A DNA stretch of 35,418 nt from Roseomonas sp. GC11 (GCF_024437745.1 NZ_JANFNY010000036.1:11898-47315), one strand, 5' to 3'. Shown: positions 1-7,540, numbered from the stretch's first letter. Notes: generated by a model from the sequence alone, not told the origin. Numbers and translations are program-made.

Positions 1-38
<38 letters not shown>

Positions 39-81
39 ACTGAAAAAAGTTTTTTGGTTCTTTTTTTCAAAAAAGAACATT
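39..81 (+). repeat. A/T hairpin repeat, copy 1 (GTTC subtype)
   Basis: The core is a perfect 10-bp stem, GTTCTTTTTT at 57-66 and AAAAAAGAAC at 69-78, with a 2-nt TC loop. It is preceded by CTG, six A, G and six T (40-55). It begins four bases past the stop codon of the ArsR-type gene on the minus strand. In that transcript the hairpin comes first and a U run follows, so it could act as a terminator. The 43 bases 39-81 are identical to copy 6. Confidence 0.85.
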
Positions 82-85
82 CTTC

Positions 86-448
86 CTAAAACAAAATACT
101 CTCATCCAGTGGCTGCCGTGCCGGCGGCGCGCTGCACACGGAGTGCAGGGCCTGGAGCAGGCGGGCCACGCGGGCATCGGCGACGCGGTAATGGATGGTG
201 GTCCCGGCACGGCGTGTGGCCACCAGCCCATCCTCGCGCAGGCGGGCGAGGTGCTGGGAGAGGGCGGGCTGCGAGAGGCCGACGCGCGTGGCGAGGCCCC
301 CCACGGTCATCTCGCCCTCGCGCATCAGGTGGCAGAGCACCATCAGCCGGCGCTCATTGGCCATCAGCCGCAGCAGGCCCGCCGCCTCCGCCGCGCGGGT
401 TTCCATTTCGGCCAGCGGCATCAGCCGTTCCATCATGCCCATCGCCAT
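86..448 (-). CDS. ArsR-family winged-helix transcriptional regulator
   Basis: This is a small dimeric DNA-binding repressor of about 120 residues. The helix-turn-helix is seen in the stretch MTVGGLATRVGLSQPALSQH, followed by a wing (RRAGTTIHYRVAD), which is typical of the ArsR/SmtB fold. The classical ELCVCDL metal-binding motif is absent, so metal sensing is not supported; it may belong to the non-metal or redox ArsR subgroup. The reading frame opens to 514, but an AGGAG four bases before the ATG at 448 makes that the better start. The C-terminus contains HSVCSAPPARQP, the only visible cysteine in that region. The gene is followed by hairpin repeat copy 1. No obvious target gene lies beside it. 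Confidence 0.8.
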   Translation of the reverse strand: MAMGMMERLMPLAEMETRAAEAAGLLRLMANERRLMVLCHLMREGEMTVGGLATRVGLSQPALSQHLARLREDGLVATRRAGTTIHYRVADARVARLLQALHSVCSAPPARQPLDESILF

Positions 449-596
449 TGCTCTCCTGCCCGGTGCGGCGTGGCGCGCTGCCCCGGCCGAAGCGGGGGTG
501 GCGCCCAGGGCCACGAAGCGGATTCCTGTTGCGGCTTCCGTCCTAGGGCCTGTGGCGGGTGGATTCCTTGCGCTGCATCAAGCTTCGCATATGTTT

Positions 597-2765
597 TCAA
601 TGATGCTCGCGCAGCAGCGCGCCGCCGAGCAGCCCCGCCGCGCCGGCCAGCACCTGCTCCGGCCCCACCGGCTTGTGCAGCAGGGCGAAGGGCCCCTCGG
701 CCCGCGCCTGGCGCAGCGCCTCCGGGCTGGCCTCGGCCAGATGCCCCGTCAGCAGCAGCGCGGGCAGCCGTGCCTGCCGCTTGCGCAGCCGCCGCAGCAA
801 TTCCAGCCCGTCCAGCCCCGGCATGGCGAGATCCGTGACCAGCAAATCAAAAAATCCATCGCGGGCCTGCTCGGCCAGGGCGGCGGCGGCGCTCTCCACC
901 GCCGTCACCGACAGGCCGCGCTCGCGCAGCGCATCGGCCAGCAGGCGGCGGACCATCGGCTCGTCATCCACCAGCAGCACGCGCATCCCGCGTGGCAGGG
1001 CCAGGCCGGACTGGGCCGTGTCGCTGAGCGCCGCGGCCTCCGCCGGCGCCTCGGGCAGCCAGAGGCTGACGCGCGTGCCCTGGCCGGGCTGGCTCTCGAT
1101 GCGCAGCGCGCCGCCGGACTGCACCGCGAAGCCCAGCGCCATGGCGAGGCCGAGGCCCGTGCCCTCCTCCTTCGGCTTGGTGGTGAAGAAAGGCTCCGTG
1201 GCGCGGGCCAGGGTGGCGGCATCCATGCCCTGACCGGTATCGGTGATGTCGAGGCGCAGATAGCGCCCGGGGGCCAGTGTCTCGCTCCCCGGCGTCAGGC
1301 CGGCGGGGAGGGGGGGGACACTGTCCAGCGCCGCACCCATCACCAGCACGCCGCCGCCCAGGGGGCGGATGGCATCGCGCGCATTGATGCCGAGGTTGAT
1401 TAGCACCGCTTCCAGCTGGCCGCGATCGGCCAGGGCGGCGGGCAGGTTGGGCGGCAGCTCGATGCGCACCTCCACCATGCCGCCCAGCGTGTGGCCCAGC
1501 ACCTCGCGCAGCCCTTCCAGCAGCGGGCCGAGCGGCACCGGCTCCGCCCGCAGCTGGCCGCGCCGGGCATAGGCCAGCAGGCGCTGCGTCACCGAGGCGC
1601 CGCGCTCGGCCGCCTGCACCACCATGGCGGCGAGGCGGCGGATCGGCGGCTCGGTGCTGCGGCGCTCGATCAGCTTGGCGCCGCCGAGCGCCGCCTGCAG
1701 CACGTTGTTGAAGTCATGCGCGATGCCGCCGGCCAGCCGGCCGAGGGATTCCATGCGCTGGGCATGGGCCAGCCGCTCCAGCGCCGTCTCACGCTCCCGC
1801 CGCGCCTCGGACAGCGCGGCCTGGGTGCGCAGCCGCTCCAGCCAGAGCAGCGCCAGGGCGATGGCGGCCAGCAGCAGCAGCCCCATGGCCGCCGCCGCCG
1901 CGCCGATCGAGGGCGCGACGAAGCCGAGTGGCGCCAGCGCCTGCGCCGCGTCCAGCGACGATTCCACCACCATCGGCGCGGCGTCGAGCGTCTGGTAGGC
2001 GATGAGCCGCAGCCCTTCCGCCTCCTGCCGCTCCGTCCGGCCATCGGGGGTGCGGGCCAGGGCCTGGCGCAGCGGGTCGGCGGGCGGCAATTGCCCGCCG
2101 GGCTCGGCATCGGGGCGGCTGTCGGCCAGCACGATGCCATCGGGCCGCAGCACGCGGATGCGTTGCCCCACCCCCGGATGAAGCTGCGAGAGCGCCCCGG
2201 CCAGGGCCAGCGGGTCGAGCGAGACGACGGCCACGCCCTCGAACGCGCCCTGCCCGTCCTGCAGGCGGCGGGCGACCTGCACGCTCCACCAGCCGGAGGC
2301 GCGGCCGACCAGCGGCGCGCTGACGTAAAGGCCGGGGGCTCCATCGCGCGGGAGGCGGAAATGGTCGCGGTCCGCGAGGCTGAGGGGCCGCCAGCCGGGC
2401 AGGGAGGACCAGGCCAGCAGGCCCTGCGCGTCGATCACCGCCACCTGCCGCACGCCGAAGCGGGCCTGCCGCACGGCGAAGCGGATCTGCTCCTCCAGCG
2501 CGGCGGCGCCCTCGGCCCGGCCCTGTGCCAGGCTGCGCTGCCGTGCCTCGGCGAGGTCCTGCAGGCCCTCGATCGCTTCCAGGCCGCGCAGCAGCATCTG
2601 CTCGACGGCGCGGGCGGCGGTCTCGGCGCGGTCCAGGGCGCTGGCGCGGGCCTCCGCCTCGACATGGTGGACATGGCGCAGCGCGACATGGCCAACCGCC
2701 AGGGCAGCCAGCGACCAGAACACCAGGGCCGCAGCCCATAGCACGCGGCGCGACAGGCCAGGCAT
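597..2765 (-). CDS. Membrane hybrid sensor histidine kinase with C-terminal receiver
   Basis: This is a 722-residue inner-membrane kinase. TM1 is at about residues 8-29 and TM2 at about 285-310; the roughly 250-residue loop between them is probably a periplasmic Cache-like sensor. The HisKA phospho-acceptor is His350 in LAGGIAHDFNN. The ATPase domain has its N-box at 451-465 (Asn457, Asn461), DTGQG at 509-513 and GTGLGLAM at 535-542. The receiver domain (about 594-715) has Asp600/601, phospho-acceptor Asp645 in TDLAMPG, Thr673 and Lys698 in HKP. All catalytic residues are present, so it should autophosphorylate and pass phosphate to its own receiver. No separate output regulator is adjacent, so the final target is unknown. 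Several inverted repeats lie immediately upstream (2771-2846). Confidence 0.93.
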   Translation of the reverse strand: MPGLSRRVLWAAALVFWSLAALAVGHVALRHVHHVEAEARASALDRAETAARAVEQMLLRGLEAIEGLQDLAEARQRSLAQGRAEGAAALEEQIRFAVRQARFGVRQVAVIDAQGLLAWSSLPGWRPLSLADRDHFRLPRDGAPGLYVSAPLVGRASGWWSVQVARRLQDGQGAFEGVAVVSLDPLALAGALSQLHPGVGQRIRVLRPDGIVLADSRPDAEPGGQLPPADPLRQALARTPDGRTERQEAEGLRLIAYQTLDAAPMVVESSLDAAQALAPLGFVAPSIGAAAAAMGLLLLAAIALALLWLERLRTQAALSEARRERETALERLAHAQRMESLGRLAGGIAHDFNNVLQAALGGAKLIERRSTEPPIRRLAAMVVQAAERGASVTQRLLAYARRGQLRAEPVPLGPLLEGLREVLGHTLGGMVEVRIELPPNLPAALADRGQLEAVLINLGINARDAIRPLGGGVLVMGAALDSVPPLPAGLTPGSETLAPGRYLRLDITDTGQGMDAATLARATEPFFTTKPKEEGTGLGLAMALGFAVQSGGALRIESQPGQGTRVSLWLPEAPAEAAALSDTAQSGLALPRGMRVLLVDDEPMVRRLLADALRERGLSVTAVESAAAALAEQARDGFFDLLVTDLAMPGLDGLELLRRLRKRQARLPALLLTGHLAEASPEALRQARAEGPFALLHKPVGPEQVLAGAAGLLGGALLREHH

Positions 2766-2770
2766 CAGCG

Positions 2771-2846
2771 GTACGGAACTCCTGGGCGGCAGGATGGATC
2801 AAGGGGCCGGTATAGCTCCGGCCCGTTCCGTACAATAGGGAATTGT
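2771..2846. promoter_or_regulatory. Nested inverted repeats upstream of the histidine kinase
   Basis: Three inverted repeats sit in the kinase leader. GTACGGAAC (2771-2779) is the exact reverse complement of GTTCCGTAC (2825-2833), 45 nt apart. Inside this, GGGCCGG (2804-2810) pairs with CCGGCCC (2818-2824) across TATAGCT. Just outside, ACAAT (2832-2836) pairs with ATTGT (2842-2846). They could be operator half-sites or a leader-RNA structure. No regulator can be assigned. Confidence 0.45.
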
Positions 2847-2898
2847 CACATTGTGTGGGGGCGCCTCCTTGGGAAAAGAAGGAAGGAAAGGAAAAGAA

Positions 2899-2938
2899 GT
2901 TCTTTTTTGTAAAAAAGAACCAAAAAACCTTTTTCAGT
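2899..2938 (-). repeat. A/T hairpin repeat, copy 2 (GTTC subtype)
   Basis: The stem is GTTCTTTTTT (2899-2908) and AAAAAAGAAC (2911-2920) with a GT loop, followed by six A, CC, five T and CAG (2922-2937). It is in reverse orientation to copy 1. The TGA inside its conserved CTGA (minus strand, 2936-2934) is the stop codon of the SDR gene, so the repeat overlaps the coding end. Confidence 0.85.
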
Positions 2939-3671
2939 CGGTGGAGCGCTGCGGGGGAGGGGGGTAGATCAGCTCCGCCGCGGCGCGCGTCTCCGCCCAT
3001 TGCCGCAGCATCGTCGCCAGGGCTTCCGGGTCGACCTCAGGGATGGTGAAGCCGGGGGGCAGGTCGATGCGGATCGCGCCGGAGGCCATGCCCTCCTGCC
3101 ACCCGCTGCCACGGATGACGGCGGAGAGCGTCAGCATCCCGACATGGATGCCCTCCGGCGCAAGTTCCCCATGCAGGGCGTGGAGATAGTTCCGGGCGGC
3201 GGCCAGCGCGGGGCCGGGGCCGCTCATGAAGGGCAGCCCCACCGCCGCCGAACCGCCCAGCCCGGCCAGGATGCTGCCCCGCCCCCGCGCCCGCATGCCC
3301 GGCAGCACCGCCCCCACGGCGGCGATCAGGCCGTAGAGGAAAAGTTCCATCTTCTCCTTCACTGTGGCGACGCTGAGCGAGAAGGCGGGGATGAAGGTCT
3401 CGGGCAGGCTCGGGCCGTAATACAGCGTGCCGATAGCGCCATGGAGGGCCTCGATGGCGGCCAGCACCGAGGCCACCTCCTCCGGGTCGCGCAGATCGGC
3501 GGGGAAGGCGGTGGCCGTGATCCCTTCCTCCGTCAGCCGGGCCGCCAGGGCGGCCAGCGGCCCCGCCCGCCGGGCGACCAGGGCCACCGCATGGCCCTCC
3601 CGCCCATACTGGCGCGCCAGCGCGGTGCCGAGGCCCGGCCCGGCGCCGAGGATGGCCGTGCAATGCGCCAT
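2934..3671 (-). CDS. Short-chain dehydrogenase/reductase-fold protein, atypical active site
   Basis: This is a 245-residue Rossmann-fold protein. The N-terminal nucleotide-binding motif is TAILGAGPGLGTALA (a GxGxxG variant), and VALVARR follows at the second strand, where an Arg often favours NADP(H). The usual catalytic Tyr-xxx-Lys is not found where expected, after the Ser-containing GGSAAVGLPFMSG; the segment there reads GPGPALAAARNYL. It may therefore be a catalytically altered SDR. The frame opens to 3713, but the ATG at 3671 has an AAGGGAG site upstream and avoids overlapping the azoreductase gene. It lies 13 bp behind azoR on the same strand and is probably co-transcribed with it. Substrate unknown. 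Confidence 0.82.
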   Translation of the reverse strand: MAHCTAILGAGPGLGTALARQYGREGHAVALVARRAGPLAALAARLTEEGITATAFPADLRDPEEVASVLAAIEALHGAIGTLYYGPSLPETFIPAFSLSVATVKEKMELFLYGLIAAVGAVLPGMRARGRGSILAGLGGSAAVGLPFMSGPGPALAAARNYLHALHGELAPEGIHVGMLTLSAVIRGSGWQEGMASGAIRIDLPPGFTIPEVDPEALATMLRQWAETRAAAELIYPPPPQRSTD

Positions 3672-3684
3672 GCGGGCCACTCCC

Positions 3685-4242
3685 TTACGCCGCCAGCTGC
3701 CGGATCGTATCATGCGCCGCCTGCAGGGCGGCCTGCTGCGCCGCCTCGCCCAGCGCCAGCCCCTCGGCCCGGATGATCCTCACATCCGCCACGCCCAGGA
3801 AGCCGAAGAAGGCCCGCAGATGCCCCTCCTGATGGTCCATCTCGGCGCGGGGAGAGCCGTCCGAGAAGACACCGCCGCGGGTCGAGACCAGCAGGACCGT
3901 CCTGCCGCCACACAGCCCCTCAGGCCCCTGCGGCCCGTAGCGGAAGGAGCGCCCGGGCACGGCGAGGCGGTCCAGCCAGGATTTGAGCTGGGACGGGATG
4001 CCGAAATTGTACATCGGCGCCCCCACGACCACGATGCGCGCCGCGAGGAATTCGTCGAGCACGGCAGCATCCGCGCCTTCGGCCGCCGTGAAATGCGCCA
4101 GCGGCGCCGCCACGAGATCCCGCCGCACAATGGCCAGGGCGGGATGCAGGCCCGCGAGATGCGACACGGCGGCGCGGCTGAGCGCGCGGCTCACGCTGGT
4201 GTCGCCTTGGATGCTGCTATCCACATGCAGAATGGTCATCAT
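3685..4242 (-). CDS. azoR: FMN-dependent NADH-azoreductase
   Basis: This is a 185-residue flavodoxin-fold quinone/azo reductase. The N-terminal strand and phosphate-binding loop read ILHVDSSIQGDTSVSRALS. The FMN-contact segment is GAPMYNFGIPSQLKSWLDR, and a second flavin loop is STRGGVFSDG; both are typical of AzoR/NQO-like enzymes. The family reduces quinones and azo compounds by two-electron transfer using NAD(P)H in the cytoplasm. It is divergent from the HxlR regulator with a palindromic operator between them, and the SDR gene follows 13 bp downstream. An electrophile- or quinone-stress role is inferred from that arrangement, which resembles the YodB-azoR1 system of Bacillus subtilis. Confidence 0.9.
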   Translation of the reverse strand: MMTILHVDSSIQGDTSVSRALSRAAVSHLAGLHPALAIVRRDLVAAPLAHFTAAEGADAAVLDEFLAARIVVVGAPMYNFGIPSQLKSWLDRLAVPGRSFRYGPQGPEGLCGGRTVLLVSTRGGVFSDGSPRAEMDHQEGHLRAFFGFLGVADVRIIRAEGLALGEAAQQAALQAAHDTIRQLAA

Positions 4243-4252
4243 AAAGCCCCTT

Positions 4253-4269
4253 GGTCACAAAGAGTGACC
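4253..4269. promoter_or_regulatory. Palindromic operator between azoR and hxlR-type gene
   Basis: GGTCAC (4253-4258) and GTGACC (4264-4269) form a perfect palindrome with a 5-nt spacer. It sits 11 bp upstream of the azoR start and about 20 bp upstream of a TATATT (4291-4296) that could be the -10 of the HxlR-type gene. The position suits binding by the adjacent regulator and control of both genes. Confidence 0.6.
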
Positions 4270-4358
4270 TGGTTCTGGTTCGATGTGGGGTATATTCCGG
4301 TAACCACCATGGCCCGCAAGGAGGCACCTTGAGTTCACAAAGGCACACCAAAGGAACC

Positions 4359-4736
4359 ATGAGTTTCCAGGTCATCGAGGATCATTCCTGCCCCGTGGTG
4401 CGGGATGTGCTGACCCGGGTGGGGGACAAGTGGAGTGTCCTGGCGATTGTGCTGCTGGGGGCGGGGCCGATGCGCTTCAGCCAGCTGAAGCGGGCGATCG
4501 AGGGTATTTCGCAGCGGATGCTGACCCTGACGCTGCGGGGGCTGGAGCGGGACGGGCTGGTCTCCCGCACGGTGCTGCCCACGGTGCCGCCGCGTGTGGA
4601 CTATGCCCTGACCCCGCTGGGCCTGACATTGCTGTGCACCCTTCAGGAACTGGCGGGATGGGTGCGCGACAATGCCGGGGAGATCCTGCGCGCGCGCGCC
4701 GCCTTCGACGCGCGCGGCCGCGAGGAACCCGCCTGA
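4359..4736 (+). CDS. HxlR (MarR/DUF24)-family transcriptional regulator
   Basis: This is a winged-helix regulator of 125 residues from the ATG at 4359, which has AAGGAA just upstream. The family signature is clear: CPVVRDVLTRVGDKWSVLAI, then RFSQLKRAIEGISQRMLT for the recognition region and LERDGLVSR leading to the wing. Cys11 is at the position of the conserved N-terminal redox cysteine of DUF24 regulators such as YodB; a second cysteine is Cys93. An in-frame TTG at 4329 has a stronger AAGGAGG (4319-4325) close before it and would add ten residues, so the start is not settled. It probably represses azoR and itself through the 4253-4269 palindrome, with Cys11 sensing electrophiles; that part is inference. 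Confidence 0.88.
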   Translation: MSFQVIEDHSCPVVRDVLTRVGDKWSVLAIVLLGAGPMRFSQLKRAIEGISQRMLTLTLRGLERDGLVSRTVLPTVPPRVDYALTPLGLTLLCTLQELAGWVRDNAGEILRARAAFDARGREEPA

Positions 4737-4766
4737 AGGGACAGCCCGCGCTCGCCGCCCCTCCCC

Positions 4767-4810
4767 CTGAAAAAGTCTTTTTGCTTCTTTTTCTTCAGAA
4801 AAAGAAGATT
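4767..4810 (+). repeat. A/T hairpin repeat, copy 3 (CTTC subtype)
   Basis: A perfect 11-bp stem is formed by CTTCTTTTTCT (4784-4794) and AGAAAAAGAAG (4797-4807) with a TC loop, preceded by CTG, A5, GTC and T5 (4767-4782). It lies between convergent genes, 30 bp after the HxlR-type gene and 7 bp before the end of the Bug gene, where it could serve both as a terminator. Its stem differs from the GTTC subtype by a compensated G-C to C-G swap. Confidence 0.85.
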
Positions 4811-4817
4811 CCCCTGC

Positions 4818-5780
4818 CTACTGCTTCTGAATCCCCGCCTGTGTCACGACGGCCTGCCATTTGGCCACTTCATCGCGCACGAAGGCCTGCGCGGCTTCGG
4901 GGCCGCTGCCCATGGGCACGGCGCCCAGGGCGGCCATGCGTTCCTGCACCGAGGCTTCCCGCAGCTGCGCCGCCGCATCGGTGGCAATGCGCGTCGCCAC
5001 TGGCCCCGGCAGCCCGGCGGGGGCGAGGATGGCGCCCCAGCTGGAAGCCTCGAAACCTGGAAAACCGCTTTCCGCCACGGTGGGCAGGTCCGGCAGCATG
5101 GGCAGGCGCTGCGCCGCCGTGGTGGCGAGCGCGCGCAGCTTGCCGGATTGCACATGGCCGAGCACGGCGGGCAGGGTATCGAACATCACATCGACGCGGC
5201 GGCTGATCAGGTCCGGATGCGCGGCGGTGGAACCGCGATAGGGCACATGCGTCATCGCCGCCCCGGCGCGGTGGGCGAACATTTCCGCCGCCAGATGCAC
5301 GGCGCCGCCCGTGCCGGCGAAGGTCACGCCGCCCGGCTTCGCCTTCACCAGCGCCGCCAGCTCCTGCACGCTGCGCGCCGGGAATTCGGGCGCCGCCACC
5401 AGCAGCAGCGGCACGGAATAGACGATGCTGAGGACAGAGAAATCCTTCAGCGTGTCGAAGGGCGTGGTGTAGAGCGCGGCATTCACCGCGTGGTTCACCG
5501 AGACGAAGCCCAGCGTGTGGCCATCCGGCGTGGCCTTGGCCACCACATCGGTGCCGATGATGCCGTTGGCGCCGCTGCGGTTCTCCACCACCACCGGCTG
5601 TTTCCACAGCGGCGTCAGCTTCTCCGCGATCAGGCGGGCGGCGATGTCGGAGGCACCGCCCGGCGTATAGGGGACGATGACGCGCACGCCCTGGCTGGGA
5701 TAGGCGCTCTGCGCGCGGCCCGGCCCGGCGGCGAGCAGGCACAGCGGCGCGGCGAGCGCCGCGCGGCGGGTGATTTCCAT
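4818..5780 (-). CDS. Bug-family (TctC-like) tripartite tricarboxylate transporter binding protein
   Basis: This is a 320-residue periplasmic solute receptor. The N-terminus TRRAALAAPLCLLAAGPGRAQ is a signal peptide with a twin-arginine look. The Bug fold is shown by VIVPYTPGGASDIAAR, VVENRSGANGIIG and ATPDGHTLGF in the first lobe, then TGGAVHLAAEMF and THVPYRGSTAAHPDL, and LPTVAESGFPGFEASSW near the end. The family binds carboxylates such as citrate or aromatic acids for TctAB permeases or as an extracytoplasmic sensor. No TctA/TctB genes are adjacent, as is common for Bug genes. It is the last gene behind gntR and the dapA-like gene, so its ligand is probably that enzyme's substrate. Confidence 0.92.
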   Translation of the reverse strand: MEITRRAALAAPLCLLAAGPGRAQSAYPSQGVRVIVPYTPGGASDIAARLIAEKLTPLWKQPVVVENRSGANGIIGTDVVAKATPDGHTLGFVSVNHAVNAALYTTPFDTLKDFSVLSIVYSVPLLLVAAPEFPARSVQELAALVKAKPGGVTFAGTGGAVHLAAEMFAHRAGAAMTHVPYRGSTAAHPDLISRRVDVMFDTLPAVLGHVQSGKLRALATTAAQRLPMLPDLPTVAESGFPGFEASSWGAILAPAGLPGPVATRIATDAAAQLREASVQERMAALGAVPMGSGPEAAQAFVRDEVAKWQAVVTQAGIQKQ

Positions 5781-5838
5781 GGTTCGTTTCCTCGACTTGT
5801 TTTTTTTGAAAGCGAGTCGGCAGGCACGTCCCTGTCAG

Positions 5839-5865
5839 GGCCAGGGGGAAAGGCTCCCCCTGGCC
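5839..5865 (-). terminator. Hairpin between dapA-like and Bug genes
   Basis: GGCCAGGGGG (5839-5848) and CCCCCTGGCC (5856-5865) form a perfect 10-bp stem with a 7-nt loop, 6 bp past the dapA-like stop codon. No U tract follows on the minus-strand transcript. It could attenuate transcription or stabilise the upstream mRNA end rather than terminate fully, which would set different levels for the enzyme and the binding protein. Confidence 0.5.
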
Positions 5866-5871
5866 CGCCGG

Positions 5872-6807
5872 TCACTCCGCCGCGGCAGCGCGGAGGAGGC
5901 CCCAGTCACCGAGGCGCCGGCGCAGCTCCGCCTCGGCGCGCGGCGTCAGCGGCCAGGCGGAAGGCGGGCGCGTCGCGCCGCAATCATCGCCCAGCATCTG
6001 CAGGGCGGCCTTCACGACCGAGACATTGGTGCCGTTCTGCTCCTCGGCGCGCAGCGCCTCGAAGGCGGACATGGTCTCGATCAGCGCGGCGGCGCGGGCA
6101 TAGTCGCCCGCCTCCAGCGCGGCATGGATGGCCACCGAATGCTCCGGCCAGACATTGATCAGCCCGGAGGTATAGCCGCGCGCGCCGACGGCGTAGAAAG
6201 GCGGTGCCCAGGTCTCGGCCAGGCCGCCCACCCAGGCGATGTCCAGCCCGCGGTCGCGCGTGGCGCGGATCATCTCGCCCAGGCGCAGCGGGGAGGGGGC
6301 CGCCCACTTCACGCCCACCACGCCCGGCACCTGGCAGAGCGCCAGGATGGCCTCCGCCCCGATGCCGTCATTGCGCAGATACAGCACGAGGGGCAGGCCC
6401 TGCCCGGCCTCGGCGACGCGCTCGACATAGGCGACGACGCCGCGCGGCGAGACGAAGGGGTCCGGCGGCTGGTGCACCATCAGCGCGCTGGCGCCGGCGG
6501 CGCGCGAGGCGCGGGTGAGCGCCACGGCATCGCCGATGCTGCGGCCGATGCCGGCCAGCAGCGGCACGCGGCCCGCCACCTGCTCGGCCGCGGCATGCAC
6601 CATGGTCTCGGCCTCGGCGGTGGTCAGGCCGTAGAACTCGCTGGTGTTGCCATTGGCCACCAGCACATGCACCCCGGCGCCGATGGCGCGGTCCACCACC
6701 GGCTTCAGCTTCGCCGGCGCCAGCCTGTCCGCCCCGTCGAAGGGGGTGACGAGGATGCCGGAAATGCCGTTCAGCGCGGCGCGCAGGGTGGGTTTTGCTT
6801 CTGTCAT
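5872..6807 (-). CDS. DapA/N-acetylneuraminate lyase-superfamily aldolase or dehydratase
   Basis: This is a 311-residue class I aldolase barrel. The Schiff-base lysine is Lys167 in VVGVKWA and the catalytic tyrosine is Tyr143 in VLYLRN. The substrate carboxylate loop is GNTSEFYGLT at 53-62, where true dihydrodipicolinate synthases usually have GTTGE. That change and its placement in a gntR/Bug operon argue for a catabolic 2-keto-acid lyase or dehydratase, for example of the 5-dehydro-4-deoxyglucarate dehydratase type, not lysine synthesis. The start overlaps the gntR stop by 4 bp (ATGA), so translation is probably coupled. The exact reaction cannot be fixed from the sequence. Confidence 0.87.
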   Translation of the reverse strand: MTEAKPTLRAALNGISGILVTPFDGADRLAPAKLKPVVDRAIGAGVHVLVANGNTSEFYGLTTAEAETMVHAAAEQVAGRVPLLAGIGRSIGDAVALTRASRAAGASALMVHQPPDPFVSPRGVVAYVERVAEAGQGLPLVLYLRNDGIGAEAILALCQVPGVVGVKWAAPSPLRLGEMIRATRDRGLDIAWVGGLAETWAPPFYAVGARGYTSGLINVWPEHSVAIHAALEAGDYARAAALIETMSAFEALRAEEQNGTNVSVVKAALQMLGDDCGATRPPSAWPLTPRAEAELRRRLGDWGLLRAAAAE

Positions 6808-7511
6808 GGCGTTTCCCTTTCGGTCTCGAAGGCGTCGAGCAGGCCGCTGGCCCGCAGCGAGCGCGTCACATGCGCGCGCATCCGTGCCTCGGCCCGCTCC
6901 GGGTCGCGGCGGCGGATGGCGGAGAGAATGGCCGCGTGCTCCCGCCAGGCGCGGCGCGGCTCCTGCGGCGTGGCGCGCAGGGCGCGCAGGCGGCCGAAAT
7001 GGTCATAGGCCCGCAGCGCCTGGAGCGAGCGCAGCAGGAAGGCATTGCCGGCCAGCGTGTCGATCTCGGCATGGAAGGCCTCGTTGGCCTCGGCCAGGGC
7101 GGTGATGTTCCCCGCCTCGGTCGCGGCGCGCATGGCCAGGAGGCGGGCGCGCAGCCGGGCGATATCGGCCGCCCCGGCGCGGCGGGCGGCGAGGGCGGCG
7201 GCGCTGCCCTCCAGCGCCACGCGGATCAGCCCCATCTCGGCCAGCCGTTCCGGCCCGAACTCGGCCACCAGCGTGCCGCGGCGGGGCAGGGTGACGACCA
7301 TGCCCTCCGCCTCCAGCCGGCGCAGCGCCTCGCGCACGGGCTGGGCGGAAATGCCCAGGCTCTGCGCCAGCGAGCGTTCCGAGAGGCGCTCCCCGCCCGG
7401 CAGGCTGCCATCGACGATGGCATCCCGCAGCCGGCGATAGGCGCGCTCGGCCAGGGAGATCAGTTCCTCGGCCGGCAGGGGGGGCAGGTTCGGGGCATCG
7501 GCGGGCAGCAT
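6804..7511 (-). CDS. GntR-family regulator, FadR/FCD subgroup
   Basis: This is a 235-residue regulator. The winged helix-turn-helix is at about residues 22-85, with the hallmark RLSERSLAQSLGISAQPVREALRRLEAEGMV. The C-terminal FCD effector domain contains the metal/ligand residues in EANEAFHAEID and the later REHAAIL histidine. FCD regulators usually repress a nearby catabolic operon until a carboxylate binds. It is first in the operon with the dapA-like lyase (4-bp overlap) and the Bug receptor, so it very likely regulates them. A candidate site, a tandem ATAGCAG pair at 7547-7560, lies upstream. Confidence 0.92.
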   Translation of the reverse strand: MLPADAPNLPPLPAEELISLAERAYRRLRDAIVDGSLPGGERLSERSLAQSLGISAQPVREALRRLEAEGMVVTLPRRGTLVAEFGPERLAEMGLIRVALEGSAAALAARRAGAADIARLRARLLAMRAATEAGNITALAEANEAFHAEIDTLAGNAFLLRSLQALRAYDHFGRLRALRATPQEPRRAWREHAAILSAIRRRDPERAEARMRAHVTRSLRASGLLDAFETERETP

Positions 7512-7540
7512 GGCGCCATGCTAGGGCCGCCGCCGGGATG

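Noticed and set aside
2843-3049. Small ORF with an FFFVKKNQKTFF stretch (and the similar ones at 34861-35088 and 34708-34947)
   Set aside because: These are translations of the A/T hairpin repeat plus flanks. The shared Phe/Lys-rich peptide follows from the repeat DNA, not from a protein family.
5872-6807. Lysine-biosynthetic dapA
   Set aside because: The substrate loop is changed (GNTSEF) and the gene lies in a GntR/Bug catabolic operon, so a housekeeping role is unlikely.
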